From Kalmusia sp. IMI 367209 (taxonomy: Eukaryota; Ascomycota; Dothideomycetes; Pleosporales; Didymosphaeriaceae), in NCBI GenBank assembly GCA_027946365.1, contig JAPEUQ010000010.1, positions 992,001 through 1,056,000 of the forward strand: a DNA stretch of 64,000 nucleotides, read 5' to 3'. Made by a program: the position numbers and the translations under genes. This document shows, piece after piece, positions 45,711 to 57,194 of this stretch (the stretch's first letter is position 1; every line of letters begins with the position of its first letter). The notes under the pieces were generated by a model. The model did not search any database. It saw only the letters and a list, made by a program, of their open reading frames with translations, and was not told the origin of the DNA.

Positions 45711-46771
45711 CTAGCCATCGAGAGGAAGGACATATCCCGTCGTTCCTCCATTATTCTGCAAGATCCCACCACTCGTATATGTCATGCTCGGATCCGCAAA
45801 ATTGACATACAACGGAGCCATTTCGACGGGCTGTGCTGGACGACCAAGCGGTAGCGTCTGAGCAAAGCTGTTGAGCTGGTCTGTCGTCATTCCCGACTGC
45901 GCAATAAGCGGAGTATAAGTCAGGCCTGGCGCCACACCATTCACTCTGATGCCTTTAGTGGCGAGAGAGATGCCGAGGGTTTGGACTAGACTGGCTACCG
46001 CACCCTTGGTCGCAGCGTAGTCATGCACGGCGTTGGTTGGATTGGCTACGACGTCGGACACGGTCCAGATGATCGAAGAGCCGGGCGGCATGTGTGGAAT
46101 TGCTGCGCGCGCCAGGAAGAATCCAGCATACACGTTAGTGCGGAAAACACGGTCCCATTGCGCGGTCGTATAGGTGGTAATATCGGGGTTAAACATGCCA
46201 CCCGTCCTATGTATTGTAGTTAGATCTCAGATTATTAGTACGAAATGACTGGCCAAAATCTCACCCTGCGTTATTGACTAAAATGTCAAGGCCTCCCAAA
46301 GCTTGCTCCGCTTTCGTCACTAGGTTGCTGCAGAATTCTTCGTCTAGAAGATTACCAGGAATGCGGGTGATCTTGATGCCTTCCTTAGCAAGTAGATTTG
46401 CCACATCCTCAGCATCCGGCTCTTCTGCTGGAAGATAGTTGATGGCGACCTTTGCTCCTTCACGTGCCATAGCAATTGCGATTGCTCGCCCGATACCTGA
46501 ATCACCTCCAGTGATCAACGCACGGCGGCTCTTCAGACGCCCATAACCTTTGTAACTGGTCTCACCGCAATCAGGCTTTGTAGGGAAGTCTCGCTGCAAG
46601 ACCGGGTTGGCCTGAGGAGGAAGCTCCAACTTCAGGTCATTGAACCGAGTTCTTGGGTCAATCAAGATCGGCTCTAAGAGGTTAAGTCAGAGAGTGTGCG
46701 ATATGTTACCCAGGAATCTTTATACCTTCAGCAAATGTGGGAACGGTAATGGAACCATTCGTGAATGCCAT
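45711..46771 (-). CDS. Short-chain dehydrogenase/reductase
   Basis: NAD(P)-dependent oxidoreductase of the classical/extended SDR group, similar to glucose/ribitol dehydrogenase and general-stress-protein types. The exons 46771-46726, 46673-46265 and 46206-45711 give 316 residues. The N-terminal extension (about 50 residues, with FNDLKLELPPQANPVLQRDF) precedes the cofactor motif TGGDSGIGRAIA. NNAG closes the second exon. The catalytic serine lies near IIWTVSDVV, and Tyr and Lys in DYAATKGAVASL. RVNGVAPGL and the ending GTTGYVLPLDG are typical. There is no membrane segment. The substrate is unknown; homologues respond to stress. A TATAAAAG lies about 95 bp upstream of the ATG. Confidence 0.9.
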
Positions 46772-46863
46772 TTTGAAATGCGTCTTTTATTGCTCAATGA
46801 AGGAAATCGTTCGATGTGAATGTTGCTTTGTGAATGAGAGTTAATCAATATCAACTTCCGCGT

Positions 46864-46871
46864 CTTTTATA
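46864..46871 (-). promoter_or_regulatory. TATA box of the short-chain dehydrogenase
   Basis: TATAAAAG on the minus strand, 93 to 100 bp upstream of the ATG at 46771, a canonical sequence at a plausible distance. Confidence 0.55.
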
Positions 46872-47922
46872 TTCAGCAACGACAAGAACTGTCTCGGCTA
46901 GTGAAGGCATGACGTGATATAATGTCCATACTGGTGAACAATACTGACACATGCTTCATGGCTCGTGATGGCTGTGTTCATACGTTGCTTGGCCTCATCT
47001 ACTTGTAAGATTATCGTGAAGGATGCGCACACCCTTGTGCGAAATCGGTGACTGTGCCGGTGGCACAGCAACTTGGATTTACCCCAACCTGGTACGAACT
47101 AAAGTAATCAAGTTTTCTTGGCTGGTCTTTGTTGCTTCATTTACATGCGACGAAAGGTATATTTCTACCAGTGAATGCTGAATAGTGACTACGATGAGAG
47201 CAGTGACAGATGAGCTGGATGTGATGTAAGCCTGTCGATTATTCCCAAGCGACTGCCTTTACTATGTCAGTGAATGAAGTTGCCTCGGGCCTTCATAGAA
47301 ATGCGAAAAGGCAGTGCTTCCTACAGGCGTCCGCCAAGACTAGCTACGGCGTCCCAGCGCTCAGCGTCTAACTCCGAAGAACGATCGGATAGTCACGAGT
47401 CTGAATGGAAACAGTCATTTTGAACGCCTGTCACGGATAATGAGGCGCAGGTATCCGAAGGTCAGTGCGGTAAGCTTATGATGCGAAAATGCTCTGGGGT
47501 GCATAAGCTTACGGTGTGTTCCTTGCATTTAGCTGTCACGTGAATCCAAAGAATTAATTGGGTCAGATACGCGACTACGCAGCTTAGGTTATAGTGAATA
47601 TTTTCGAAGCCTATATATCAGTGCGCAAATATTCACGTGAGTCTGGGATAATGTGCTTCGTACCTGATAGGTTTGGTCACGACGTAGTTCGAAAGGAGGT
47701 TCAGCTTTCTTGATTACAGGCTTGTTGTTGTAGATTGATGGTGTGCCGATAGTGTCACTGACATGTTGAACTGACCTTGACTTGGCGAGAGCAAAGGATA
47801 GTAGGTAATGTTTGATACTGGTAACACTTAGGAATTGTCAATTCTCATTCTATTATATGACGAGATGTATGCCACAAATAAGAATAAACTCCTCTTATCA
47901 CACAACGCGCATTCTTCCAGCC
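46872..47922. other. Intergenic, contains a perfect 11-bp inverted repeat
   Basis: About 1.05 kb without a supported gene. GTAAGCTTATG at 47470-47480 and its exact reverse complement at 47502-47512 form a stem with a 21-nt loop. No TE termini are seen. Confidence 0.45.
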
Positions 47923-49363
47923 CTAGTACGTGCATCTGCCACAATAACCACAATCCGCCCCGCAGGCAGTGTAGTCTAGCTCACTGTCTGAATCATTGTC
48001 GAATTGTCTACCACCTCCATCATCGTCTTTTTGATCGGGGAACGTCAATTCTTCTAGTGGGCCATCCCATTTATTCCTCAAGTCTGATGGGAGAGCATGC
48101 ACACCTTGGCCATCCTGCCTTCGGATTTCTAAGCGGTCAGCCGAGGGGCAGTACACTTCGAGAAGACCTGTTCCGTCATGCTTTGCTATTTCGATGATCT
48201 TTTCTAGAAGAACAGCGAGTCGTCGAATAGCGGGTTTGTTTCGTTTTTCCCAAACATTTATGTCATCTTTCACATTTTTAACGTAGATACCTGCATTGGG
48301 AAAGGTCCCGGCGCCGTCATGGTAAGCGACGACAAAGTTAGGAATTTGCTTGAGCCACAATAGTGGATATATTTCATCCATATTGATCTCTTTTTTGTAG
48401 CGACCCGATCGTGTTTTGAGGTCAAATATAGCATGCTGCGGGACAAATCCACCGCCTGGTTTGATCGTCAACGTGTCAATCTGGTCGGTCAGGCTGCGCG
48501 TGACAGCGACATTTTTGAGACTGCTAAGAATATTGTCGACAGTGAACCCTTGCGTCAATGTACTAAGGCCTCCAACATGTTCTAGGCCTTTTTTTAGGTA
48601 TCCATCGCACTCGAAACGAACAATACACTTCAAGCGACCGAATTTATATCGGCAAAGACGCTGGTGGGACTCTGAGCCTTTTACATCTCTGTCCCAGGTT
48701 GTATAAGCTTCTGGAAAGGTATGCCCATAGCCATGAATGCCATCAATCGTCTCTCGTGGATCATTCTCTTTCCGAACGAGGAAGACCGTAGACCCGATAA
48801 GTTCGATATTGAATCGGAATGACTTATCAATCGAGCTGACGAAACGTAGGAGGTTGCCCATTGTGTTACCGCATGCGAAGATGTCTACTTCGTTTGTGGG
48901 AAAATGGGGATTGATATTGAACAAAGCACGGACTGCTGGTTCCGTCGGAAACTGAGGAAACCTCGCTGCGTTAGGGTCGCGAAAATATTCACCACTGTCT
49001 TCTTGCAGACGTTGGGGATGCTGAAGGGGCGTCCAAAGAGGAGGTCTGCCTTCTCTAGAATCAACATTGAACTACAACGAATTGACTGGATAGCTTACCA
49101 GGCACGAAAATGGTGGGAGAGCTGGAGTCTGTCCAATTGTATGAAGCAATGTATTCACTGTTTTCAATCGTACTGGTTTGAGGCAAGGCATAGGCGGGCA
49201 GCTCCAGATCAGCTATCCTGAGCGTAGCCAAGAGTTGTCCTAGAGGATGCTTGATGATGTCAGGCTTTACAACGGTGCGCTTGACGAAGGAACGGGTTGC
49301 TACTCTTCCTCGGCGAGGTGCGAAACCGCCTCTGTCGTTTCCGAGGAATGAGCGATAAGCCAT
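47923..49363 (-). CDS. Putative DXO/Rai1-like nuclease-fold protein, divergent from the helicase
   Basis: Two exons, 49363-49099 and about 49049-47923 (acceptor 49049 or 49052), give about 463 residues. Homologues in fungal databases often carry an unconvincing 'geranylgeranyl pyrophosphate synthetase' label (from memory); no prenyltransferase DDxxD motif is visible here. Instead I see the order of marks expected of the DXO/Rai1 decapping nucleases: CGNTMGNLLRFV and FRFNIELIG, then RFECDGYL (an E.D pair), then HAIFDLKTRSG (D-L-K, as in the ELKT metal site), then WLKQIPNFVVAYHDGAG, matching the W.Q....P.vv.GfRd block. The C-terminus is acidic and ends in a cysteine cluster, CGADCGYCGRCTY. The basic N-terminus could bind nucleic acid. 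The nuclease call is inference. Its start lies 480 bp from the helicase start, so they may share a promoter. Confidence 0.6.
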
Positions 49364-49843
49364 GGTGAGAGCACTGTTTTGACAGAAGAGTCTAGAAGTT
49401 TCGAGGAACGAATATATATCCAACTCAGCAGAAAGCATTGGGCTCTGACGTCGCCTGTGAAAAATAGAGGCCGACCGTTCGAATCTGCAATGATGCCTGA
49501 GCAAGCAAGGCTGAGCGGGGGTTGCGGCGTTGATGTTTCTCAGATGGGTGGCACAGCACCAGTGCTCTATGAATCCATTCGCGGAGAGGTTCCAGGAAAT
49601 GCAGGCAGCGAAAATTGCCTGCTCTACCGCATGAGATTTGTTTCATTTGACGGTACACTACCTGTCATCGTTATAGGTTCTCGCAGAAGGGAGAGTCGCT
49701 GCGTCACAGCCTGCTATCCTTTCAAAACCCTGAATCCTGCCAAATTCGCCACGTCAGACAAATTGTATCGAGCTTCTCGTGATTGCATAGAATCTGTTCA
49801 TTTTCGAAACTTGTATAGCCTCTCTTCGCAACCTCTGCCGAAC
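49364..49843. promoter_or_regulatory. Shared divergent promoter of the DXO-like gene and the helicase
   Basis: 480 bp separate the two ATGs. The helicase frame is open through the whole region and contains an in-frame ATG pair at 49490-49495, so a longer helicase N-terminus (about 118 extra residues) is possible; it would leave only about 126 bp between genes. The extra residues look unconserved, hence I prefer 49844. No TATA box is evident. Confidence 0.4.
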
Positions 49844-52800
49844 ATGGCGGACAACGAGGCTGCGGAGAAGCGCCTCATCGGCTTGACCAAGTTATTCAAC
49901 TCAGCGATACATGGTCATCGTGAACTCAAGACTCCGGCAGATGGCGTCCGCTTCCTGGAAGCCATGTGTGCCCAAAAGGACGCGTCAAAATGTGTGGAAA
50001 GCATCGTCGCGGCGACAGCAGGCTTAACAACCATAGCAAAGTCGTTTCGCTTTTCCAGGGATAGCGCTTTTCTCAATGGGCCTGGGACATCAGCACTTCG
50101 CTACCTCTCTGACACGGCTGTCAAACAATTGTACGGTGGACACTTCTTGCATCGTGTCCTCGAACAAATCGTCCAGCCTCCTACTTTCTGGAATACTTTC
50201 GTTGAGGCACATCATGCGCACATTCTGTCCACCGAAGGCACTCGCGCCTTTGCTTGGCTTCTCTTCGAAATTCTATGCAGCCGTTCCGAGGAGCTCCCTG
50301 ACGTGCGCGACGTTGCAGAACGTGTCACGGCGACCGAATCTCTCACGAAGTCTGAAGAATTGGAAGTGAGAAACTTTGGCTATAAGGTCAAGAACGTCCT
50401 CGAAAGTACCTCAGTCAATGACTTGGAAGAAGGCCCCGGCGGTCGCCACGACAATGACCACACCGATTTCCGTAAAATCAAAATTCTTCCTACCTCAGAT
50501 GAGTTCTCGTCTGCTGAACCGCCATTTTACAGGCGCGCAGATGCCATTGATTCGATGGATCCATCACAACGTAGTCTTCTTTATCTCGATAATCAATTTC
50601 GCCTTCTTCGGGAAGATCTACTTGGTGAACTACGGAACGATTTTCAGATTGCTATCGGCGCGAAGAAAGGACGTCGCAAAATCCATCTCAAGCAATTGGA
50701 GTTTGTCGGCATTGACTGCGGAATTGCTCCACGGCGCAAAGTGTGTTCCGTAAAGCTCCGCTGCAACGGTGATATTCCTCAATTGCAACAATTGAAAGAT
50801 ACAAACCTCCGGAAAAAACATATCAACGATAACAAAAACCTTCTCAAGCATCGTTCACTTGGGTGTCTGATCAGTAATGGGAGCATTGTTGCTTTCGCAA
50901 GCGTGGATCGCGATGAAGATAGACTTGCACAAATCCCACCGGTGCTTCAGCTCCACATCGCAGACCTTGATTCGCTCAACAAGTTCCTAACCATCAGTAA
51001 ATTCTCGCCTAGCCTCGAGTTTGTTCAGGTCGACACTGCAGTATTCGCCTATGAGCCTATCCTGCGATGCCTTCAGGGCATTGTGGAAGTTCCACTGAAG
51101 GAACAATTACTAGATTACACTTCAGGTTCAAGTGAGACCCTATCTGGAATCCAGCCATCTAGAATTATTCAAGCTATTAGCGAACATTCGCATAGGGATC
51201 TGAGAGACATAGTGGATACCACGAGGAGTGTTGAGCTTGACAAGGCGCAAGCCCTTTCCCTCCTTGCGGGACTATCCAAACGCGTCAGCCTTATCCAAGG
51301 CCCTCCAGGTGCGTATTCTCTACAATTGATGTGACATCTAGCTGAAGTTTCAGGGACGGGAAAATCTTTTATCGGTGCTCTCATTGCCAAAATACTACAC
51401 GATAAGACAGCTGAGACGATGCTTGTGCTTACTTACACCAATCATGCTTTGGATCAATTCCTTGGAGACTTGCAAAACATCGGCATTCCCCAGGAGTCGA
51501 TTGTACGTCTTGGTCAAAAGTTCAGCGCTAATACTAAGGCATTGAGCATTTCTGAACAGAACAGCACTTACAAAATGAGTCCTGCATTGTGGAACATGAA
51601 ACAGAACTATATAAACGAGTCTGACGCCTATCACGATGTGCTCAAAAAGAAGATTGCTGGCTTTCTGAAATCTCACGTGGACGAGCAAGCTCTTCTTGCT
51701 TACCTGGAGTTCTCCGAAGATGCAGAATTCTTTGATGCGTTCCAAATACCGGATGTGGAAGATGGGATGACCATGATTGGAAGTGGTGGTAGAAAGGTCG
51801 ATAGGTTTTACCTGTTGCATCAGTGGAGCCAAGGGAAGCATGCCGGTGCATTTCGAGAAATATCAGCGAAATTGTACCCACAAGTTTGGTCGCTTGATTT
51901 GAATGCTCGTGCAGCTTTACAATCCCGTTGGAGGAAAGAAATTATAGAAGAGCAGGTCTCTGAAATCGGCAATCTTACAAAAATGTATGATCGATGCCGA
52001 GAAAAGATTGCTCAAATCTTCCATGAAAAGCAGGCTCATATTCTCAAGCAAAAGCGCATTATCGGATGCACAACTACTGCGGCTGCAATGAATGCAGAGG
52101 ATATACAGAAGGCATCTCCAGGAATCATTATTGTGGAGGAAGCCGGCGAAATCCTTGAGAGTCATGTGCTAACGGCAATGAGCCCGAATACCAAGCAATT
52201 GGTATTGATTGGTGATCACAAACAGCTTCGACCAAAGGTCAACAATTATTCTTTGACAGTGGAAAAGGGAAATGGCTATAACCTCAACGTATCCATGTTC
52301 GAAAGACTAGTGCTTGGCGGAGTACCACACACTACTCTCAACCTACAGCACCGGATGCGTCCAGAAATCTCGTCTCTTGTCCGATCTCTAACATATCCAG
52401 AGCTTGCAGATGCGCCGAAGACTACGGGGCGACCATCTCTTCGCGGTTTACAGGACAATGTCATATTCGTATCTCACAACAAACCTGAGCTCAATGCGAA
52501 AACCATCGCAGATCGTCGCGATGAAGGGGCGAATATGAGCAAGGAAAATGAATACGAAGTCGACATGGTGCTCAAATGTGTTCGCTACTTGGGCCAACAG
52601 GGGTACGGCACTGACCACATTGTTATCCTGACGCCGTACCTTGGCCAACTTTATCGGCTGATGAGAAGACTCTCGGAAGACAACGACCCGATCCTCAATG
52701 ATCTCGATCAATTTGAGTTGGTTCGTGCTGGGTTGTTAACTCCAGCGAGTGCAAACATCTCCAAACGACGGCTCAGAGTTTCCACGATAGGTATGCCTCT

Positions 52801-55800
52801 TCTTTATCATGTGCTCTGTGCATTGTTGACTTCGTTCAGACAATTATCAAGGAGAGGAGAGTGACATCGTTATTGCGACATTGACCCGCAGTAATGATTC
52901 AGGTGATATTGGCTTTATGGCCTCACCCCAGCGTGTGAATGTCCTCCTATCACGAGCACGTGATGGTCTGATTTTGATTGGCAACGCGGACACCTTTATG
53001 AGTAGTCACAAAGGCAAAGATGTCTGGATACCATTGATGGAGCAATTGAAGCGCGAAGGACACGTATACGATGGCTTCCCCGTGCAGTGTGAGCAGCACC
53101 AGGACAGAAAAGCTTTGCTTACCACGAAAGAAGCATTCGACGAGATATGTCCAGACGGAGGCTGTTCAGAGCCATGGTAAATTGTTTCCCAACTTGTTCG
53201 GATGGCAAAGTCTAACTAAAGCTAGTACCAAATTGCTCAATTGCAAAGTGCATAGATGTCCGCATCGTTGTCATCAATTGCAAGACCATTCCAAGATGGC
53301 ATGTCGAGCTATCGTCAAGGCAACATGTCCTCAGAACCATACCTTTTCTCACAAATGCAATGATAAAAGCTCAACCAAGTGTCCCAAATGCCAGGCAGAA
53401 GCCCTAGCGAAAGAACGCAAACGCAAGCGAGATTACGGACTAGAACAGGATCGCCAAGCAAGGCAGCGAGACTATGCTGCCAAATTGGCCGAGCTCGATG
53501 ATGAAATAGAACACCAGAAACACTTGCTCAAGGATGAGGGCGAGGATGTTGACCGCCGGAATGTTTTAGCTCAGAAAAAGGTTGATCTAGCCAATTTGAA
53601 AGACAGAGCCGGCAAGGCAACAGAGGCAGTTTCAACAACAGCAGCAAAACCAGAGAGTTCTCGACCTCAAGCAGACTCTTCAAGCCAAGGTAATTCATCT
53701 ACATCCGACAAGGCTCCACAGACCACCAAGACAACGACAAGGGGGGATTTGGGTAAAACCACACCTTCAACCACTTGTACCACTCCAAAAGATTCCCCTC
53801 CCGATCGGGGCAAGAGCGAAGCAGAAGACGACTGGGAGTGGCAAAAAAAATATGACGGGGCACACATCAAAGCACTGGATGAATTGATGGCCATGACAGG
53901 TGCGTTGATCAGAATTTGTTTGCTACTAAATTCTTATTATTATTCAGGACTAGAGTCTGTGAAACAGAAGTTCTTAGCGATCAAAACTAAAGTAGACACG
54001 ACCCTTCGTCAAGGTGCGTCGCTGTCAAATGAGAGATTTGGAGCTGCGCTGCTTGGTAATCCAGGTACTGGTATGCGTTAATATGTGCTTTTATTTGTGC
54101 GAAGCTGAAGGACTTAGGTAAAACGACTGTTGCCCGCCATTATGCCAGGTTCTTAGTGAAGATTGGAGCCCTTCCTGGAGATCATTTTTTTGAGACTTCT
54201 GGGTCCGCACTAGCAAATGATGGTGTTTCCGCTTGTAAGGCTCACATCGACCAGATCCTGGAACAAGGCGGGGGCGTCTTTTTCATCGACGAGGCTTATC
54301 AACTCGTTTCTGGCAACAGCTCCGGCGGAAAAGCTATCTTGGACTACTTACTGGCCGAAATTGAGAACCTTACCGGGAAGATCGTTTTCGTTCTGGCCGG
54401 CTATCGCAAACAAATGGAAGGGTTTTTTGCACATAATCCAGGCATCCCAAGTCGTATACCCATCGAAATGGAATTCCAGGATTACCAAGATCAGGAGCTT
54501 CAGCACATATTCTATCACTACGTTAACGCCAAGTATAAAGGCAACATGAAGGTAGAAGAAGGGATGGCAGGCCTATATGTCCGCATTGTTGCTCGCCGTA
54601 TTGGTAGAGGAAGGGGCCGAGATGGGTTCGGTAACGCTCGCGAGGTTCAAAATCGCATTGCACAAATCACGGAGCGTCAAGCGAAGCGCTTACACAAAGA
54701 GCGAAGAGCTGGTCGCCAACCGGACGACTATCTACTTACAAAGGAGGACTTGATCGGCCCAGAACCATCTTCGGTACTCCAGGACAATCCTGCTTGGATG
54801 AGGTTGCAAAAATTAATCGGACTCACATCTGTCAAAAATAGCGTCCAGATTCTCCTTGATGGTATACAATTCAATTACCAACGTGAACTGGAGGAAAAAC
54901 CGCTTATTCAATACTCGCTCAACCGATGCTTTATAGGCTCTCCCGGTACTGGCAAGACGTCTGTAGCAAAATTATATGGGCGCATTCTAGCCGACATTGG
55001 TCTATTGTCGAATGGCGAAGGTAAGTGATTAAAAAGAACGGACTTCAGACAAATTTGACGGAATGCAGTTGTTGTCAAAAACCCGGCGGATTTTAAGGGT
55101 GACGTACTCGGAGCCTCCGAAAGCAAGACCAAAGGAATCCTAGCATCGACCATGGGTAAGGTTCTGATCATCGATGAGGCATATATGCTTGCTTCCACAG
55201 CGGCAGCCGATCCTTTCAGTGTAGCCGTCATCGATACAATAGTCGCCGAGGTCCAGAGCACACCTGGAGAGGATCGATGCGTACTTCTCTTAGGCTACAA
55301 GGATCAGATGGAAGATATGTTCCGGGACGTAAACCCAGGTCTAGCCCGGCGATTCCCACTTGATTCATCGTTTGTCTTCGAAGACTTTGATGATGCTGAG
55401 CTCCGACAGATCTTGCAATTAAAACTCAAAGACGTCGGTTATAATGCGACCGACCAAGCCAAGAAGGTCGCTATGGAGACGCTTCAGCGAGCTCGGAACA
55501 ACCCGAATTTCGGCAACGCTAGCGAGGTCAATATCGCCCTCGATCGTGCAAAGGCCTTGCATCAGAAGCATCTGTCTGCTGGCAAGGTCAAGTACACCGA
55601 TACGTTCGAAGCTATAGATTTTGACCCGGAGTTTGATCGAGCTGAACGCGCAGCGACCAATCTTCTACAACTTTTCCACGACGTCGTAGGCTGCGAAAGC
55701 ACGATAAAGCAGATTCAAGGTTACCAAACTTTGGCCGCGAATGCAAAAGCTCTGGGTATGGATCCACGAAAGCAGATCCCATTCAACTTTCTTTTCAAGG

Positions 55801-57194
55801 GGCCGCCTGGTAAGCAAGGCATACCATGTAATGATTCGTTAGTAACTCGCACAGGTACCGGGAAGACTACAACAGCGCAGAAAATGGGTAAAGTCTTTTA
55901 CGATATGGGGTTCCTCGGCCAGGCCAATGTCATTGAATGCTCTGCAACTGATCTAATTGGCCAATACGTCGGTCAAACCGGCCCGAAGGTTCAGAAGCTA
56001 TTAGAAAAAGCACTGGGCAAAGTTCTTTTCATTGATGAAGCCTATCGTCTTGCAGAAGGCGGCTTTGCGACTGAGGCCATGGACGAGCTCGTTGATTGCC
56101 TGACTAAGCCCAGGTTTGCCCAAAATCTTGTCACTATTTTAGCCGGCTACGACAAGGACATTGACCGCCTCATGTCAATCAATCCTGGTCTAACTAGCCG
56201 CTTTCCAGAGTCTGTTATCTTCTCGCATCTCGATCCGGCGACGTGCCTAGAACTTCTGACCAAGGTTCTCCAGAAGAAGGCGAAGGACGCTCCGCTCGAT
56301 CTGACTATACTAGTAACACCATCTTCGAGTTTTCAGCAGAAACTGCTAGATCTATTCGGAAAACTGTCGGAGTTGAGCTCTTGGGGAAACGCGCGAGATG
56401 TGAAGTCGCTGGCCAAGAATATGTTCGGCACATTGATCTCCAACGCAACTCCACCGATCACTAGTTTGACACTTACGGAAGAATTGGTCCTCATAACCAT
56501 GCAGTCCATGCTCGATGAGCGGTCAAGACGTCATGAGGCGGCGGGTACGAGTCGTTTCGCAGAACGTGCCCCGTTAGCTCCCATATCGCAACCGCAACAG
56601 CAGGATGCCCCCAAGATCTCAGGCCCAACAACAGCCACAGAACAAGCCACGAATACTTCAATTAAGCAGGAGCTCGCATCACCCAAACCAGCCTCCGAGC
56701 AAAACCCTCAACCACAGCCCAAAGAAGTAAAGAATGCCGTCCAACCCGATTCTGAAGAGCCGGAGTGGTTCAGCTCCATCTTCAAAGCTAAACGCGACCC
56801 TAATGTTTCCGATGCCGAGTGGGAACAGTTGGAGCGTGACAAGCACGCAGCCGTAGCTCGAGAGCGCGATTTCCTCCGTTTGCGAAAAGAGAAACAAGAC
56901 GAGGAAAAACGCATCGAGGAGCTAAAGCAGGCTGAATTCGAAGCCGTATACGACGAAGAGAGGCGCAAGATTGAGCAAAAGAGAATAGAAGCCGAGCTAG
57001 AGAGACGTAGGAAAGAAGCAGAGTTCATTGAGCTAGAGAGACAGCGGGAAGTGGAGAAGAAGAGGCAGGAGAAGGTTCGAAAGTTGGGGCCTTGTCCGGC
57101 GGGATACCATTGGATCCGACAGGGCGGAGGATATAGATGCGCAGGCGGAATGCATTGGCTTGATCAGAGTCAGGTGGATGCGTATTGTATGTAG
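49844..57194 (+). CDS. ZNFX1-like SF1 RNA helicase fused to three CbbX/CfxQ-type AAA+ modules
   Basis: Eight exons (49844-51308, 51354-52790, 52840-53176, 53226-53899, 53948-54070, 54118-55020, 55069-55809, 55855-57194) sum to 7020 nt, or 2339 residues. Residues 1-480 resemble the region before the motor in ZNFX1 (LGCLISNGSIVAFASVDRDE). The helicase spans about 480-1060: GPPGTGKS, IIIVEEAGE (II, about 748), VLIGDHKQLRP (III), STIDNYQGEESDIV (V) and QRVNVLLSRARDGL (VI). An NFX1-like Cys/His segment follows (CKVHRCPHRCHQLQDHSKMAC, about 1076-1130), then a coiled coil and a Ser/Thr linker. Three AAA+ domains have P-loops near 1340, 1620 and 1892, Walker B FFIDEAYQL, LIIDEAYML and LFIDEAYRL, and NPG(I/L)xxR(I/F)P arginines. 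A charged coiled coil and CPAGYHWIRQGGGYRCAGG end the protein. RNA silencing or surveillance is inferred. Confidence 0.9.
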
